From Quadrisphaera granulorum (GTDB taxonomy: Bacteria > Actinomycetota > Actinomycetes > Actinomycetales > Quadrisphaeraceae): a stretch of 46,564 nucleotides of DNA. Made by a program: the position numbers and the translations under genes. The notes below the pieces were generated by a model. That model was not told where the DNA came from. It did not search any database and saw only the letters and a program-made list of their open reading frames with translations. The DNA is taken from NCBI RefSeq assembly GCF_003149145.1, contig NZ_QGDQ01000038.1, positions 1-46,564 on the forward strand. The letters run 5' to 3'. Shown piece after piece: positions 17,230-25,776 of the stretch (the stretch's first letter is position 1; each line of letters opens with the position of its first letter).

Positions 17230-18395
17230 TCGCTGCTGCGCTGACGTCCGTCCTTGCTGCCTCCGCGAGCGCGGCGCCGTCGTCCCCTGTGCAGGAGCTC
17301 ACGAACGACGTCACCCGGTCCACCGAGGCGGCCTCCACCCTGGCGTGTTCACCCGGCGACGGCACGTGGTGCGGCCTCATGGTCAACGCCGGTGTCAACG
17401 AGACGTTCGCCAAGTTCCTCATGTACTACGGCTCACCGCTGCTCAAGATCGCGTTGATCCTGGTGGCGGGCCTGATCGTCCGCAACGTGGCTCACTCGGC
17501 CATCGAGGCGCTGGCCGAGCGGATCGCGAGCGGTGAGGCGCAGCCGGGCCGGTCGCGATGGTGGCGCGCCGGACGGGGCCGCGAGACGCGGGCGTCGGAG
17601 GCGAGTACCGCGAGCACCGACGGCACCCTGGCGTGGGAGCGGCGCTCGCAACGCGCCAGGACGCTCGGCTCGGTGCTGCGCAGCCTCACCACCGCCGTGG
17701 TGATGACCGTGGTGGCGCTGCTCGTCATCGGGCAGCTGGGCATTCCGCTGGCTCCGCTGCTCGCAGGTGTCAGCGTGGTCGGTGTGGCGGTTGGCTTCGG
17801 CGCACAGACGCTGGTCAAAGACTTCCTCGCGGGGATCTTCATCATCGCCGAAGACCAGTTCGGCGTCGGTGACTCGGTCAACCTCTCCGCCGACGCGCAG
17901 GGCACCGTCGAGGCCGTGAGCCTGCGGGTGACGCGGCTACGTGGGGTGGACGGCACGGTCTGGTACGTGCGCAACGGCGACGTGCTGCGGGTGGGCAACC
18001 GGTCGCAGGGCTGGTCGCGGGCGGTGCTGGACATCGACGTGCCCTACTCCGCCGACGCCGCGCGGGTCGCCGAGGTCCTCGACGAGGTGGGCGAGCAGTT
18101 CCACGCCGACGAGGACTGGCGCCGCCACCTGCTCGAGGAGCCGCAGGTGTGGGGCATCGAGGCGCTCAGCATGGACAAGGTGGTGGTGCGCCTCGCGGTG
18201 CGCACTGCGCCGTTGCAGCAGTGGTCGGTCTCGCGGGAGCTGCGGGCGCGCATCAAGGCGCGCTTCGACGCCGAGGGCATCGGCCACTCCATCGACGACC
18301 CCGCCGACCCTGCCGACGACGCCGACGACGCCCCCGCGCCGTCGCTGCCTCCCGGCAACCAGGGCCCGCCGACCGGCCCGTCCTCCCACCGCTGA
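17226..18395 (+). CDS. MscS-family mechanosensitive channel
   Basis: A 389-residue small-conductance channel homologue that opens under membrane tension to release osmolytes. After a possible signal-like segment (residues 1-17), a helix near 70-90, and two further helices around 158-200, the pore-lining TM3 ('GVSVVGVAVGFGAQTLVKDF') and the MscS beta domain ('FIIAEDQFGVGDSVNL', 'VRNGDVLRVGN') follow. The C-terminus is Asp/Pro-rich. The GTG start overlaps the stop of the peptidase gene (GTGA). The region downstream holds only repeats. Confidence 0.92.
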   Translation: MIAAALTSVLAASASAAPSSPVQELTNDVTRSTEAASTLACSPGDGTWCGLMVNAGVNETFAKFLMYYGSPLLKIALILVAGLIVRNVAHSAIEALAERIASGEAQPGRSRWWRAGRGRETRASEASTASTDGTLAWERRSQRARTLGSVLRSLTTAVVMTVVALLVIGQLGIPLAPLLAGVSVVGVAVGFGAQTLVKDFLAGIFIIAEDQFGVGDSVNLSADAQGTVEAVSLRVTRLRGVDGTVWYVRNGDVLRVGNRSQGWSRAVLDIDVPYSADAARVAEVLDEVGEQFHADEDWRRHLLEEPQVWGIEALSMDKVVVRLAVRTAPLQQWSVSRELRARIKARFDAEGIGHSIDDPADPADDADDAPAPSLPPGNQGPPTGPSSHR

Positions 18396-18403
18396 CCCTC
18401 CGC

Positions 18404-18520
18404 GGCGATCACGGAGGTCCTGCACGCCGGCCGCCCAGCGTCCGCGCGCAGGATCCGCGACGGGCGATCACGGAGGTCCGGCACGCCGACTGCCCAGCGT
18501 CCGCGCACAGGACCCGCGAC
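18404..18520. repeat. two tandem 59-base repeats
   Basis: Units 18404-18462 and 18463-18520 both read GGCGATCACGGAGGTCC(T/G) then GCACGCCG, with a few substitutions. The complement of their first half (GGCGTGCAGGACCTCCGTGA) is clearly related to 30598-30624 and 36924-36952, defining a dispersed repeat family. They lie directly after the MscS gene. No gene is visible between 18396 and 18885. Confidence 0.85.
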
Positions 18521-18551
18521 GATCATGCAGCTGAGCGCCACCTCCCTGCGC

Positions 18552-18590
18552 AGGTGACGCCCCATCAGCTCCCTCGATGGGGCGTCACCT
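18552..18590. terminator. perfect 15-base inverted repeat, possible terminator
   Basis: Arms AGGTGACGCCCCATC (18552-18566) and its exact complement (18576-18590) with a 9-base loop. It could end transcription from the peptidase-MscS pair, but it has no T run and lies among repeats, so it may instead be another palindromic repeat. Confidence 0.5.
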
Positions 18591-18623
18591 CCACCGACGA
18601 AGCCAGAACTGCACCGGCGCCAT

Positions 18624-18744
18624 GCTCCAGGTGCCGCTACCCCGCCGCAGATGTCGGAATCACCGCCCGATTCCGACATCTGCGGCAACGTTCCGACACC
18701 TGGAGCGCGGTTCCGGCATCTGGAGCGCGGTTCCGCATCTGCGG
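18624..18744. repeat. 20-base tandem units and a 17-base palindrome
   Basis: Four direct 20-base units begin at 18671, 18691, 18711 and 18731, of the type TTCCGRCAYCTGGAGCGCGG. Two inverted units lie upstream (18624-18636 and 18645-18661). The facing units form a perfect 17-base stem (CCGCAGATGTCGGAATC and its complement, loop 18662-18668). The array lies about 140 bases upstream of the next gene and could affect its promoter. Confidence 0.85.
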
Positions 18745-18885
18745 CCGGGCGGGGCGCCGTCCCCATCGGCCGGCGCGCAGGGTGCGGCCCGCGGCCAGCG
18801 GAGGTGACGCGGACCCGCATGATCGTCGCCGCGAGGGCGGCGTGGTCGGGGTGCGGGCAGCGGGGCGGCGACGGAGGATCTCGAC

Positions 18886-20487
18886 ATGGCCGACTCGCCC
18901 GGCACCACCGCGCCCGCCGCCCCAGACTCCGCAGCCGACTCCCCCGTCCCGGCTCGCATCGACCTCGCCGGCCTCCCACGCGGCGAGGGGCGCCTCGCCC
19001 TCGTCACGGGCGTCACCGGGTACATCGGGGGCCGGCTCGTGCCGGAGTTGCTGGCCGCCGGGTTCCGCGTCCGGGCCTTCGCCCGCAACCCGCAGCGCCT
19101 GCGCGACAGGCCCTGGGCGAAGCACGTCGAGATGTTCGAGGGTGACGCCTCCGACGCGGAGTCGGTGGCCAAGGCGCTGGACGGCGTCGACGTCGCCTAC
19201 TACCTACTGCACTCCCTCGGCACCGGGCGCAGCTTCGAGGCCCGCGACCGGCAGCTGGCCCTGTGCTTCGGCAAGGCGGCCCGCGAGGCGGGCACCGGGC
19301 GCATCGTCTATCTCGGTGGTCTCTACCCCGACGGCGAGGAGCTCTCCCCGCACCTGCTCGGCCGCAAGGAGGTCGAGGACATCCTGCTGGCCAGCGGGGT
19401 GCCCGTGACGGTGCTGCGCGCCGCCGTCATCCTCGGCTCCGGATCGGCGAGCTTCGAGATGCTGCGCTACCTCACCGAGCGCCTGCCGATCATGATCCGG
19501 CCGAAGTGGCTGGCCAACCGGATCCAGCCGATCGCGGTCCGCGACGTGCTGCGCTACCTCGTCGGCGCGGCGTCCATCCCGAGCGACGTCAGTCGCGGCT
19601 TCGACATCGGCGGGCCCGACGTCGTCACCTACCTCGAACTCATGCAGCGCTACGCGAAGGTCGCCGGTCTGCCCAAGCGGTACGCGATCCCGGTGCCGGT
19701 GCTGACACCACACCTGTCCAGCCACTGGGTCAACCTCGTGACACCCGTGCCGCACACCATCGCGGGGGCATTGATCGGCTCGATCATCCACGAGGTGGTG
19801 GTCAAGGAACGAGACATCACCGCCTACGTGCCCGACCCGCCGACCGGGCTGCTCGGGGTGGACGGCGCCATCGAGTTGGCGCTCGCACGTGTGCAGGAGT
19901 TCGACGTCATGACGTCGTGGCGCTCTGCCTCCACCCCGGGCGTCCCGTCCGACCCGCTCCCGTCCGACCCGGACTGGTCCGGCGGGTCGCTGTACGTCGA
20001 CGACAGGTCCTCCCCCGTCGACGCCACCCCGCGTCAGCTCTGGACCGTCATCGAGGGCATCGGCGGCGTCAACGGCTGGTACTCGTGGTCGCTGGGCTGG
20101 CGCGTGCGCGGCCTCATGGACATCGGCGTCGGCGGCCCGGGCCTACGCCGCGGTCGCGCCAACCCGTACGACCTGTCCGTCGGCGACGCCCTCGACTGGT
20201 GGCGCGTGGAGGAGATCCGCGACCTCGAGCTGCTGCGGCTGCGCGCGGAGATGCGCCTGCCCGGGGAGGCGTGGCTCGACCTGTGCGTGGAGACCGACGA
20301 CTTCGGCCGCACCGTCTTCCGCCAGCGGGCGGTCTTCCACCCCAAGGGATTGTCCGGATTCCTCTACTGGCAGGCGATCAAACCGTTCCACGGTGTCGTC
20401 TTCGGCGGCATGCAGCGGAACATCGCGATGGCGGCCGCCGCAGTCAAGGACACCGACGAGCGGTGGAAGCCGTCGCGTGCCTCCTGA
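18886..20487 (+). CDS. NAD(P)-binding epimerase-like protein fused to a DUF2867 domain
   Basis: The 533-residue protein has an N-terminal Rossmann fold of the atypical/extended SDR type (nucleotide motif 'GVTGYIGGRL' near residue 43, then 'YYLLHSLG' and 'GRIVYLGGLYP') and a C-terminal DUF2867 region from about residue 360 ('LWTVIEGIGGVNGWYSWSLG', 'WWRVEEI', 'MRLPGEAWLD'). Such fusions are common in actinobacteria; their substrate is not known to me. The N-terminal 25 residues are Ala/Pro-rich. A GGAGG lies upstream of the ATG. Its last 11 bases overlap the next SDR gene, suggesting co-translation. Confidence 0.88.
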   Translation: MADSPGTTAPAAPDSAADSPVPARIDLAGLPRGEGRLALVTGVTGYIGGRLVPELLAAGFRVRAFARNPQRLRDRPWAKHVEMFEGDASDAESVAKALDGVDVAYYLLHSLGTGRSFEARDRQLALCFGKAAREAGTGRIVYLGGLYPDGEELSPHLLGRKEVEDILLASGVPVTVLRAAVILGSGSASFEMLRYLTERLPIMIRPKWLANRIQPIAVRDVLRYLVGAASIPSDVSRGFDIGGPDVVTYLELMQRYAKVAGLPKRYAIPVPVLTPHLSSHWVNLVTPVPHTIAGALIGSIIHEVVVKERDITAYVPDPPTGLLGVDGAIELALARVQEFDVMTSWRSASTPGVPSDPLPSDPDWSGGSLYVDDRSSPVDATPRQLWTVIEGIGGVNGWYSWSLGWRVRGLMDIGVGGPGLRRGRANPYDLSVGDALDWWRVEEIRDLELLRLRAEMRLPGEAWLDLCVETDDFGRTVFRQRAVFHPKGLSGFLYWQAIKPFHGVVFGGMQRNIAMAAAAVKDTDERWKPSRAS

Positions 20488-21379
20488 GCAGCACGCTCCC
20501 CAGCCGCCACGCACGGTCTGGATCACGGGGGCGAGCAGCGGCATCGGGATGGCGACGGCGCTGGCGTGCGCCCGCCGGGGCGACCGGCTGATGCTCTCCA
20601 GCCGCGCCCCGGCGCCGCTGGAGGAGGTCGCCCGCCAGTGCAGTTCCCTCGGCTCCGCCGACGTGCTGGTCGCTCCCCTGGACATCTCCGACGACGACGC
20701 CGTCCGCCGCGCCTCGGCGAACGCCGCGCGGCGCTGGGGGCGGCTCGACGTCGTCGTCCAGAACGCCGGGGTCGCGGCCTACGGCCGCGTCGACGAGGTG
20801 CCGGCGGCCGTGCTGGAGGGGGTGCTGCGCACCAACGTGCTCGGGGCGGCGTTCGTGGCGTCGGAGGCGGTGCGGACGTTCCGCGCACAGGGCGAGGGGA
20901 CGCTCGTCGTGGTGGGGTCCGTGCTCGGCCGCATCACGGTGCCGTGGATGGGTGCGTACAACGCCTCGAAGTTCGCGCTGCGTGGTCTGGTCCGCACCAT
21001 GCAGCAGGAGAACCGTGACGTGCCGGGCATCCGGATCTGCCTGGTGGCGCCCGGCGGCGTCGACACCCCCATCTACGACCAGTCGGCCACCGTGCTGGGG
21101 CGTCGAAACCGCCCGCCGTACCCCGTCTCCTCCCCCGAGCACGTCGCGGCGAAGGTGCTGCACGCCGCAGACCGTGGCGCGCCGGCGCACCGTGAGCTCG
21201 ACGCGGGGTGGGCCAACCCCGCGATGAAGGCGGCGTTCGCCCTGGCACCCGGGGTGTTCGACAGGCTGTCGCGACCGGCCATGCGCGCCCTGGGCTTCAC
21301 CCGCGGACGGCGACCCGACGGCCCCGGCAACGTGCTCGCCCCGCAGCCCCACGAGGAGGGCCTGCACCAGCGCCGCTGA
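20477..21379 (+). CDS. short-chain dehydrogenase/reductase
   Basis: A classical SDR of 300 residues from the GTG at 20477. It shows the cofactor motif G-A-S-S-G-I-G, N-A-G in 'VVQNAGVAAYG', catalytic serine in 'VVVGSVLGRI' and Y-N-A-S-K, then 'VAPGGVDTP'. The arginine after the glycine motif region (S-S-R-A) favours NADPH. The substrate cannot be told. The start lies inside the end of the preceding gene, and a GGTGGAAG sequence upstream can act as binding site. A terminator hairpin follows. Confidence 0.9.
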   Translation: MPPEQHAPQPPRTVWITGASSGIGMATALACARRGDRLMLSSRAPAPLEEVARQCSSLGSADVLVAPLDISDDDAVRRASANAARRWGRLDVVVQNAGVAAYGRVDEVPAAVLEGVLRTNVLGAAFVASEAVRTFRAQGEGTLVVVGSVLGRITVPWMGAYNASKFALRGLVRTMQQENRDVPGIRICLVAPGGVDTPIYDQSATVLGRRNRPPYPVSSPEHVAAKVLHAADRGAPAHRELDAGWANPAMKAAFALAPGVFDRLSRPAMRALGFTRGRRPDGPGNVLAPQPHEEGLHQRR

Positions 21380-21419
21380 GGCGAGCGCCGGCAGCCTGTT
21401 GCTGCCACCCTGCGCGTCC

Positions 21420-21459
21420 GGCCCCGGTCGATGTCAGCACTACGACATCGGCCGGGGCC
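21420..21459 (+). terminator. terminator after the SDR gene
   Basis: 16-base arms (GGCCCCGGTCGATGTC, 21420-21435, and 21444-21459) with one G-U pair and an 8-base loop, followed by TTCT. It separates the two oxidoreductase genes from the urea transporter operon. Confidence 0.8.
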
Positions 21460-21482
21460 TTCTGACGTGCGCGAACAACGGA

Positions 21483-21498
21483 GTAACACAGGCGTTAC
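21483..21498 (+). promoter_or_regulatory. GlnR-like box upstream of urtA
   Basis: GTAAC-N6-GTTAC, which satisfies the minimal actinobacterial GlnR pattern AC-N9-AC. It lies about 100 bases before the urtA start, where nitrogen-limitation activation would be expected. This is motif matching by eye; short motifs of this kind can occur by chance. Confidence 0.5.
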
Positions 21499-21508
21499 AC
21501 AGGGACAT

Positions 21509-21528
21509 GGCAGTGTCATGACACTGCC
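21509..21528. promoter_or_regulatory. perfect 20-base palindrome upstream of urtA
   Basis: GGCAGTGTCATGACACTGCC is its own complement. It starts 11 bases after the GlnR-like box and ends 69 bases before urtA, in the likely promoter/leader region. A dimeric repressor operator is the natural reading; the TetR-type proteins at the end of this gene cluster are candidates. Confidence 0.55.
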
Positions 21529-21597
21529 GTCTGATCTGCCTCGCACGACCTGGCACCGCCAGGTCGCCCGTCCCTCGCAGACCAGAAGAGGTGTCCC

Positions 21598-22854
21598 GTG
21601 CTGCACCGCAACCGCCGCCTGATCGCCGTCCCCCTCGCCGTCCTCACCGGCACACTGGCCCTGTCCTCGTGCGGCGCCAAGGCCGGCGAGACCACGGCCG
21701 GGGCCTCCGGCGCCCAGAGCTGTGTCGACACGTCCGGCGACAGCGTCAAGGTCGGCTTCATCAACTCGCTGTCCGGCACGATGGCCATCTCCGAGACCAC
21801 CGTCAGCGAGTCGCTGAAGATGGCCGTCGACGAGATCAACGCCGCAGGCGGCGTCATGGGCAAGAAGCTCGACGTCGTCGCCGAGGACGGCGCCTCCGAG
21901 CCGGCGACGTTCGCCGAGAAGGCCGAGAAGCTCGTCCGCCAGGACTGCGTGGCCGCGGTCTTCGGAGGCTGGACCTCCTCCTCGCGCAAGGCGATGCTGC
22001 CGGTCTTCGAGACCAACAACAGCCTGCTGTTCTACCCGGTGCAGTACGAGGGCCTGGAGTCGTCGCCGAACATCTACTACACCGGCGCCACCACCAACCA
22101 GCAGATCATCCCCGCGCTGGACTGGCTCAAGGAGCAGGGCAAGTCGAAGATCTTCCTCGTCGGCTCCGACTACGTCTTCCCGCGCACCGCCAACAAGATC
22201 ATCAACGCCTACGCCAAGGCCAACGGCATGACCGTGGTCGGCGAGGAGTACACCCCGCTCGGCTCCACCGACTTCACGACCATCGCCAACAAGGTCGCCT
22301 CCTCGGGCGCCGACGCGGTGTTCAACACCCTCAACGGTGACTCCAACGTCGCCTTCTTCCGCCAGTACCGCAGCCTGGGCCTCAGCCCGGAGACGATGCC
22401 GGTGGTCTCGGTGTCCATCGCCGAGGAGGAGGTCAGCGGCGTCGGCGTCGAGAACCTCGTCGGGCAGTACACCGCGTGGGACTACTACCAGACCCTGGAC
22501 ACCCCTGCGAACACGAAGTTCGTCGCCGACTTCAAGGCCGCCTACGGCGCCGACCGCGTCACCTCCGACCCGATGGAGGCCGCCTACACCTCGGTCTACC
22601 TGTGGAAGGCCATGGTCGAGAAGGCCGGCTCCTTCGAGACCGACGCCGTGAACGAGGCCGCCGACGGCGTCTCCTTCGACGCTCCCGAGGGCACCGTCGT
22701 CGTCGACGGGGACAACAACCACATCACCAAGACCCCCCGCATCGGCCAGGTCGACAGCACCGGCCTCATCAACACCGTGTGGTCGGCTCCCGAGCCGGTC
22801 GAGCCCGACCCGTACCTCAAGTCCTACCCCTGGGCCGCCGGCATCGCCGGCTGA
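21598..22854 (+). CDS. urtA: urea ABC transporter substrate-binding lipoprotein
   Basis: The 418-residue protein has a lipoprotein signal ending at Cys25 (L-A-L-S-S-C) and a Leu/Ile/Val-binding type fold with UrtA-specific stretches: 'VKVGFINSLSGTMAISE', 'AVFGGWTSSSRKAMLPVFE', 'LLFYPVQYEGLESSPNIYYT' and 'YPWAAGI' at the end. It captures urea outside the membrane for UrtBCDE. Start GTG at 21598, with AGAGGTG upstream. It is the first gene of a five-gene urea importer. A GlnR-like box and a 20-base palindrome precede it. No urease genes lie in the window. Confidence 0.95.
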   Translation: MLHRNRRLIAVPLAVLTGTLALSSCGAKAGETTAGASGAQSCVDTSGDSVKVGFINSLSGTMAISETTVSESLKMAVDEINAAGGVMGKKLDVVAEDGASEPATFAEKAEKLVRQDCVAAVFGGWTSSSRKAMLPVFETNNSLLFYPVQYEGLESSPNIYYTGATTNQQIIPALDWLKEQGKSKIFLVGSDYVFPRTANKIINAYAKANGMTVVGEEYTPLGSTDFTTIANKVASSGADAVFNTLNGDSNVAFFRQYRSLGLSPETMPVVSVSIAEEEVSGVGVENLVGQYTAWDYYQTLDTPANTKFVADFKAAYGADRVTSDPMEAAYTSVYLWKAMVEKAGSFETDAVNEAADGVSFDAPEGTVVVDGDNNHITKTPRIGQVDSTGLINTVWSAPEPVEPDPYLKSYPWAAGIAG

Positions 22855-22898
22855 AGGCAGGCGCTGCGGGCGGACGAGAGAGAGCGAAGGAGGACGAC

Positions 22899-23783
22899 GT
22901 GGACGTCATCGGATCGCAGCTGGTGGCAGGAGTGAGCATCGGGTCGGTGCTCCTGCTGGTGGCCATCGGGCTCTCGCTGACCTTCGGTCAGATGGGAGTG
23001 ATCAACATGGCCCACGGCGAGTTCATCATGGCCGGGGCGTACACCGCGTACGTGGTGCAGCAGATCCTCGGCGACGCCGGGCTGTCCCTGCTGGTCGCGC
23101 TGCCGGTGGCGTTCGCCGTCGGCGGCGCGCTCGGCGCGCTGCTCGAGCAGCTGCTCGTGCGGCACATGTACCACCGGCCGCTGGACACGCTGCTGGCGAC
23201 GTTCGGCGTCTCCCTCGTGCTGCAGCAGCTGGCGCGCGACATCTTCGGCGCACCCGCCGTCGACGTGCGCACGCCGAGCTGGCTACAGGGCAACGTCGAG
23301 GTGCTGGGCACCGTGGTGCCGTGGACGCGCCTCTTCATCCTCGGCGTGGTCGTCGTGGCGGTGGGCGGGCTCGCTCTGCTGCTCACGACGACGGCGCTGG
23401 GCCGGCGCATCCGCGCCGTCGTCCTCAACCGCCAGCTCGCCGAGACCTCCGGCATCTCCACCCGCGCCACCGACCGGCTGACCTTCGTCATCGGCTCCGG
23501 GCTGGCGGGCGTCGCGGGCGTCGTGCTGACGCTGGTGGGTTCCACGGGGCCCACCCTCGGCACCGGCTACATCGTCGACGCGTTCCTCGTGGTGGTGGCC
23601 GGCGGCATCGGCCAGATCCGCGGGGCAGTGCTGGCGGCCTTCGGCCTCGGCCTGCTGCAGGCCTTCGTCGAGCTGTCGACGACGGCGAGCATCGCGAAGT
23701 TCCTCATCCTGGTGATCGTCGTGGCCTTCCTGCAGGTCCGTCCGCAGGGCTTGTTCACGGTGCGCACGCGGAGCCTGGCGTGA
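22899..23783 (+). CDS. urtB: urea ABC transporter permease UrtB
   Basis: A 294-residue branched-chain-type permease with about eight membrane helices and the LivH/UrtB signature 'LSLTFGQMGVINMAHGEFIMAGAYTAY'. It forms the channel with UrtC. The start is the GTG at 22899, with AAGGAGG 6-12 bases upstream; the frame is open further up but that part overlaps urtA. The stop overlaps the urtC start (GTGA). The length fits actinobacterial UrtB, which lacks the long N-terminal extension of some proteobacterial forms. Confidence 0.94.
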   Translation: MDVIGSQLVAGVSIGSVLLLVAIGLSLTFGQMGVINMAHGEFIMAGAYTAYVVQQILGDAGLSLLVALPVAFAVGGALGALLEQLLVRHMYHRPLDTLLATFGVSLVLQQLARDIFGAPAVDVRTPSWLQGNVEVLGTVVPWTRLFILGVVVVAVGGLALLLTTTALGRRIRAVVLNRQLAETSGISTRATDRLTFVIGSGLAGVAGVVLTLVGSTGPTLGTGYIVDAFLVVVAGGIGQIRGAVLAAFGLGLLQAFVELSTTASIAKFLILVIVVAFLQVRPQGLFTVRTRSLA

Positions 23784-24946
23784 CCGGCGGACTGGGGGTC
23801 CCCAGCCGCCGGAACGCGCTGGCGGGCACCGGGGCGCTCGCCCTCGTGCTGCTCGTCGTGGCGCCGCTGATGCTGTCGGACTTCCGGCTGGCGCTGCTGG
23901 GCAAGTTCATCTGCTTCGCCATCGTGGCGGTGGGCATCGGCATCGCCTGGGGGCGCGGCGGCATGCTCACCCTCGGCCAGGGCGTCTTCTTCGGCATCGG
24001 CGGCTACGCGATGGCCATGCACCTCAAACTGGCCGACGCGGAGCTCAATGGCGGGTCGGGCGTGCCCGACTTCATGCTGCTCTACGGAGACGGCACCGTG
24101 CCGGGCTGGTGGGAGCCGTTCCGCAGCCCGCTGTTCACGCTGCTGGCCGTGGTGGCACTCCCGGCGCTGCTGGCGACGGCGCTCGGGCTGGCCATCTTCA
24201 AGCGCCGCATCAAGGGCGCCTACTTCGCCATCCTGTCCCAGGCGATGGTGGCGGCGTTCGTCGTCCTCCTCGTCGGGCAGCAGCAGACCACCGGCGGCAC
24301 CAACGGCCTCAACGGCTTCCGCTCGTTCTTCGGCTACTCGCTGTCCGACCCCGCCAACCGGCTCACGCTCTACTACCTGGCGGCGGGGATCCTCGTGGCC
24401 GCGGTGGCACTGTCCGCTGCGCTGCAGCGCAGCCGCTTCGGGGAGCTGCTGGTGGCCACCCGCGACGCCGAGGAGCGCGTGCGCTTCCTCGGGTACGACC
24501 CGGCGCTCGTCAAGACCGTGGCGTTCGCGCTGGCCGCGGCGCTGGCCGGTGTCGCGGGGGCGCTCTTCGTGCCGATCGTGGGGATCATCTCCCCCGCGGA
24601 CATCGGCGTCGTCCCGTCGATCGTCTTCATCGTCGGGGTGGCCGTCGGCGGACGGGCGGGGCTGTTCGGGCCGGTGCTCGGCGCCATCGGCGTGGCCTGG
24701 GCGGAGACCAGCCTCTCGGAGGCGTTCCCTTCCTTCTGGAGCTACTTCCAGGGTGCGCTGCTCATCGCCGTCATCGCCCTGCTCCCGGGTGGCGCGGCGT
24801 CCCTGGTCGACAGGCTGCGCGAGCGGGCCACGAGCCCGCGGCGCGGCGCGTCAAGCCCTCCCGCCGCGGGTGCGGCCGGCACCCCGGCGCCCGCCGCTGC
24901 CGCGAGCACTCCCGCCGATCGACCCGCCGAGGAGGTCCACCCGTGA
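23780..24946 (+). CDS. urtC: urea ABC transporter permease UrtC
   Basis: The second permease, 388 residues, LivM-like: 'GRGGMLTLGQGVFFGIGGYAMAMHL', 'GAYFAILSQAMVAAF', 'QQQTTGGTNGLNGF' and 'FLGYDPALVKTVAF', with about nine to ten membrane helices. A Pro/Ala-rich cytoplasmic tail of about 45 residues ends the protein. Both ends overlap neighbours by 4 bases (GTGA), so urtB-C-D are likely translated in a coupled way. Confidence 0.94.
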   Translation: MTGGLGVPSRRNALAGTGALALVLLVVAPLMLSDFRLALLGKFICFAIVAVGIGIAWGRGGMLTLGQGVFFGIGGYAMAMHLKLADAELNGGSGVPDFMLLYGDGTVPGWWEPFRSPLFTLLAVVALPALLATALGLAIFKRRIKGAYFAILSQAMVAAFVVLLVGQQQTTGGTNGLNGFRSFFGYSLSDPANRLTLYYLAAGILVAAVALSAALQRSRFGELLVATRDAEERVRFLGYDPALVKTVAFALAAALAGVAGALFVPIVGIISPADIGVVPSIVFIVGVAVGGRAGLFGPVLGAIGVAWAETSLSEAFPSFWSYFQGALLIAVIALLPGGAASLVDRLRERATSPRRGASSPPAAGAAGTPAPAAAASTPADRPAEEVHP

Positions 24947-25776
24947 GCCCCCAGACCGTCGACGTCCTCGGCGCACCCCAGGACGTCGCCACCGGCCTCG
25001 CCGCCCCCGTCTCGCTGGTCGTCAGCGGTCTGCGGGTGCAGTTCGGCGGGTTCGTGGCCGTCAGCGACGCCAGCTTCGACGCCCACCCCGGTGAGGTGCG
25101 CTTCCTCATCGGTCCCAACGGGGCGGGCAAGACGACGTGCATCGACGCCATCACCGGGCTGGTGCGCGGCACCGGGTCCGCCAAGCTCGGCGACGACGAG
25201 CTGCTGGGCCGCCCCGTGCACCGCACGGCGAGGCTCGGTGTGGGCCGCACGTTCCAGACGGCCAGCGTCTTCGAGGAGATGTCGGTGCTGCAAAACCTCG
25301 ACATCGCCGCGGGCATGAACCGCCGCTCCGCGGCACTCCTGCGGCCGCGGCGCACGGTGGAGCCGCGCATCGAGGCGGCCGCCGAGCAGATCGGCCTGGC
25401 CGGGTCGCTGGAGCAGCGCGCCGGCACCCTCTCCCACGGCCAGAAGCAGTGGCTGGAGATCGGCATGCTCCTCGTCCAGGACGCGCGCGTGCTCCTGCTC
25501 GACGAGCCGGTCGCCGGGATGAGCCACGACGAGCGGACGGCCACCGGCACGCTGCTGCAGCGCATCGCCGAGCACCGCGCCGTCGTCGTCGTCGAGCACG
25601 ACATGGACTTCATGCGCCGCTTCGCCACGCGCGTCACGGTGCTGCACCAGGGGTCCGTCATCAGCGAGGGATCGGTGGCACACGTCCAGGCCGACCCGCG
25701 CGTCCAGGAGGTCTACCTGGGCAGCGCCGCCACCCACGGCGCTGACCCGGCCGAGCACGAAGGAGCGACGTCGTGA
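24943..25776 (+). CDS. urtD: urea ABC transporter ATPase UrtD
   Basis: A LivG-like ATPase of 277 residues: Walker A 'GPNGAGKTT', signature L-S-H-G-Q-K-Q-W-L-E-I (the H-G-Q-K-Q-W form is typical of UrtD), Walker B 'VLLLDEPVAGM', and the switch histidine in 'VVVVEHDMDF'. It energises urea import together with UrtE. The GTG start overlaps the urtC stop, with GGAGG 8 bases upstream. About 20 residues precede the ABC core. Confidence 0.94.
   Translation: MSPQTVDVLGAPQDVATGLAAPVSLVVSGLRVQFGGFVAVSDASFDAHPGEVRFLIGPNGAGKTTCIDAITGLVRGTGSAKLGDDELLGRPVHRTARLGVGRTFQTASVFEEMSVLQNLDIAAGMNRRSAALLRPRRTVEPRIEAAAEQIGLAGSLEQRAGTLSHGQKQWLEIGMLLVQDARVLLLDEPVAGMSHDERTATGTLLQRIAEHRAVVVVEHDMDFMRRFATRVTVLHQGSVISEGSVAHVQADPRVQEVYLGSAATHGADPAEHEGATS

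Noticed and set aside
18404-18744. Regularly spaced repeats that might be a CRISPR array
   Set aside because: Units of 59 and 20 bases are contiguous, without unique spacers, and no cas gene is present.
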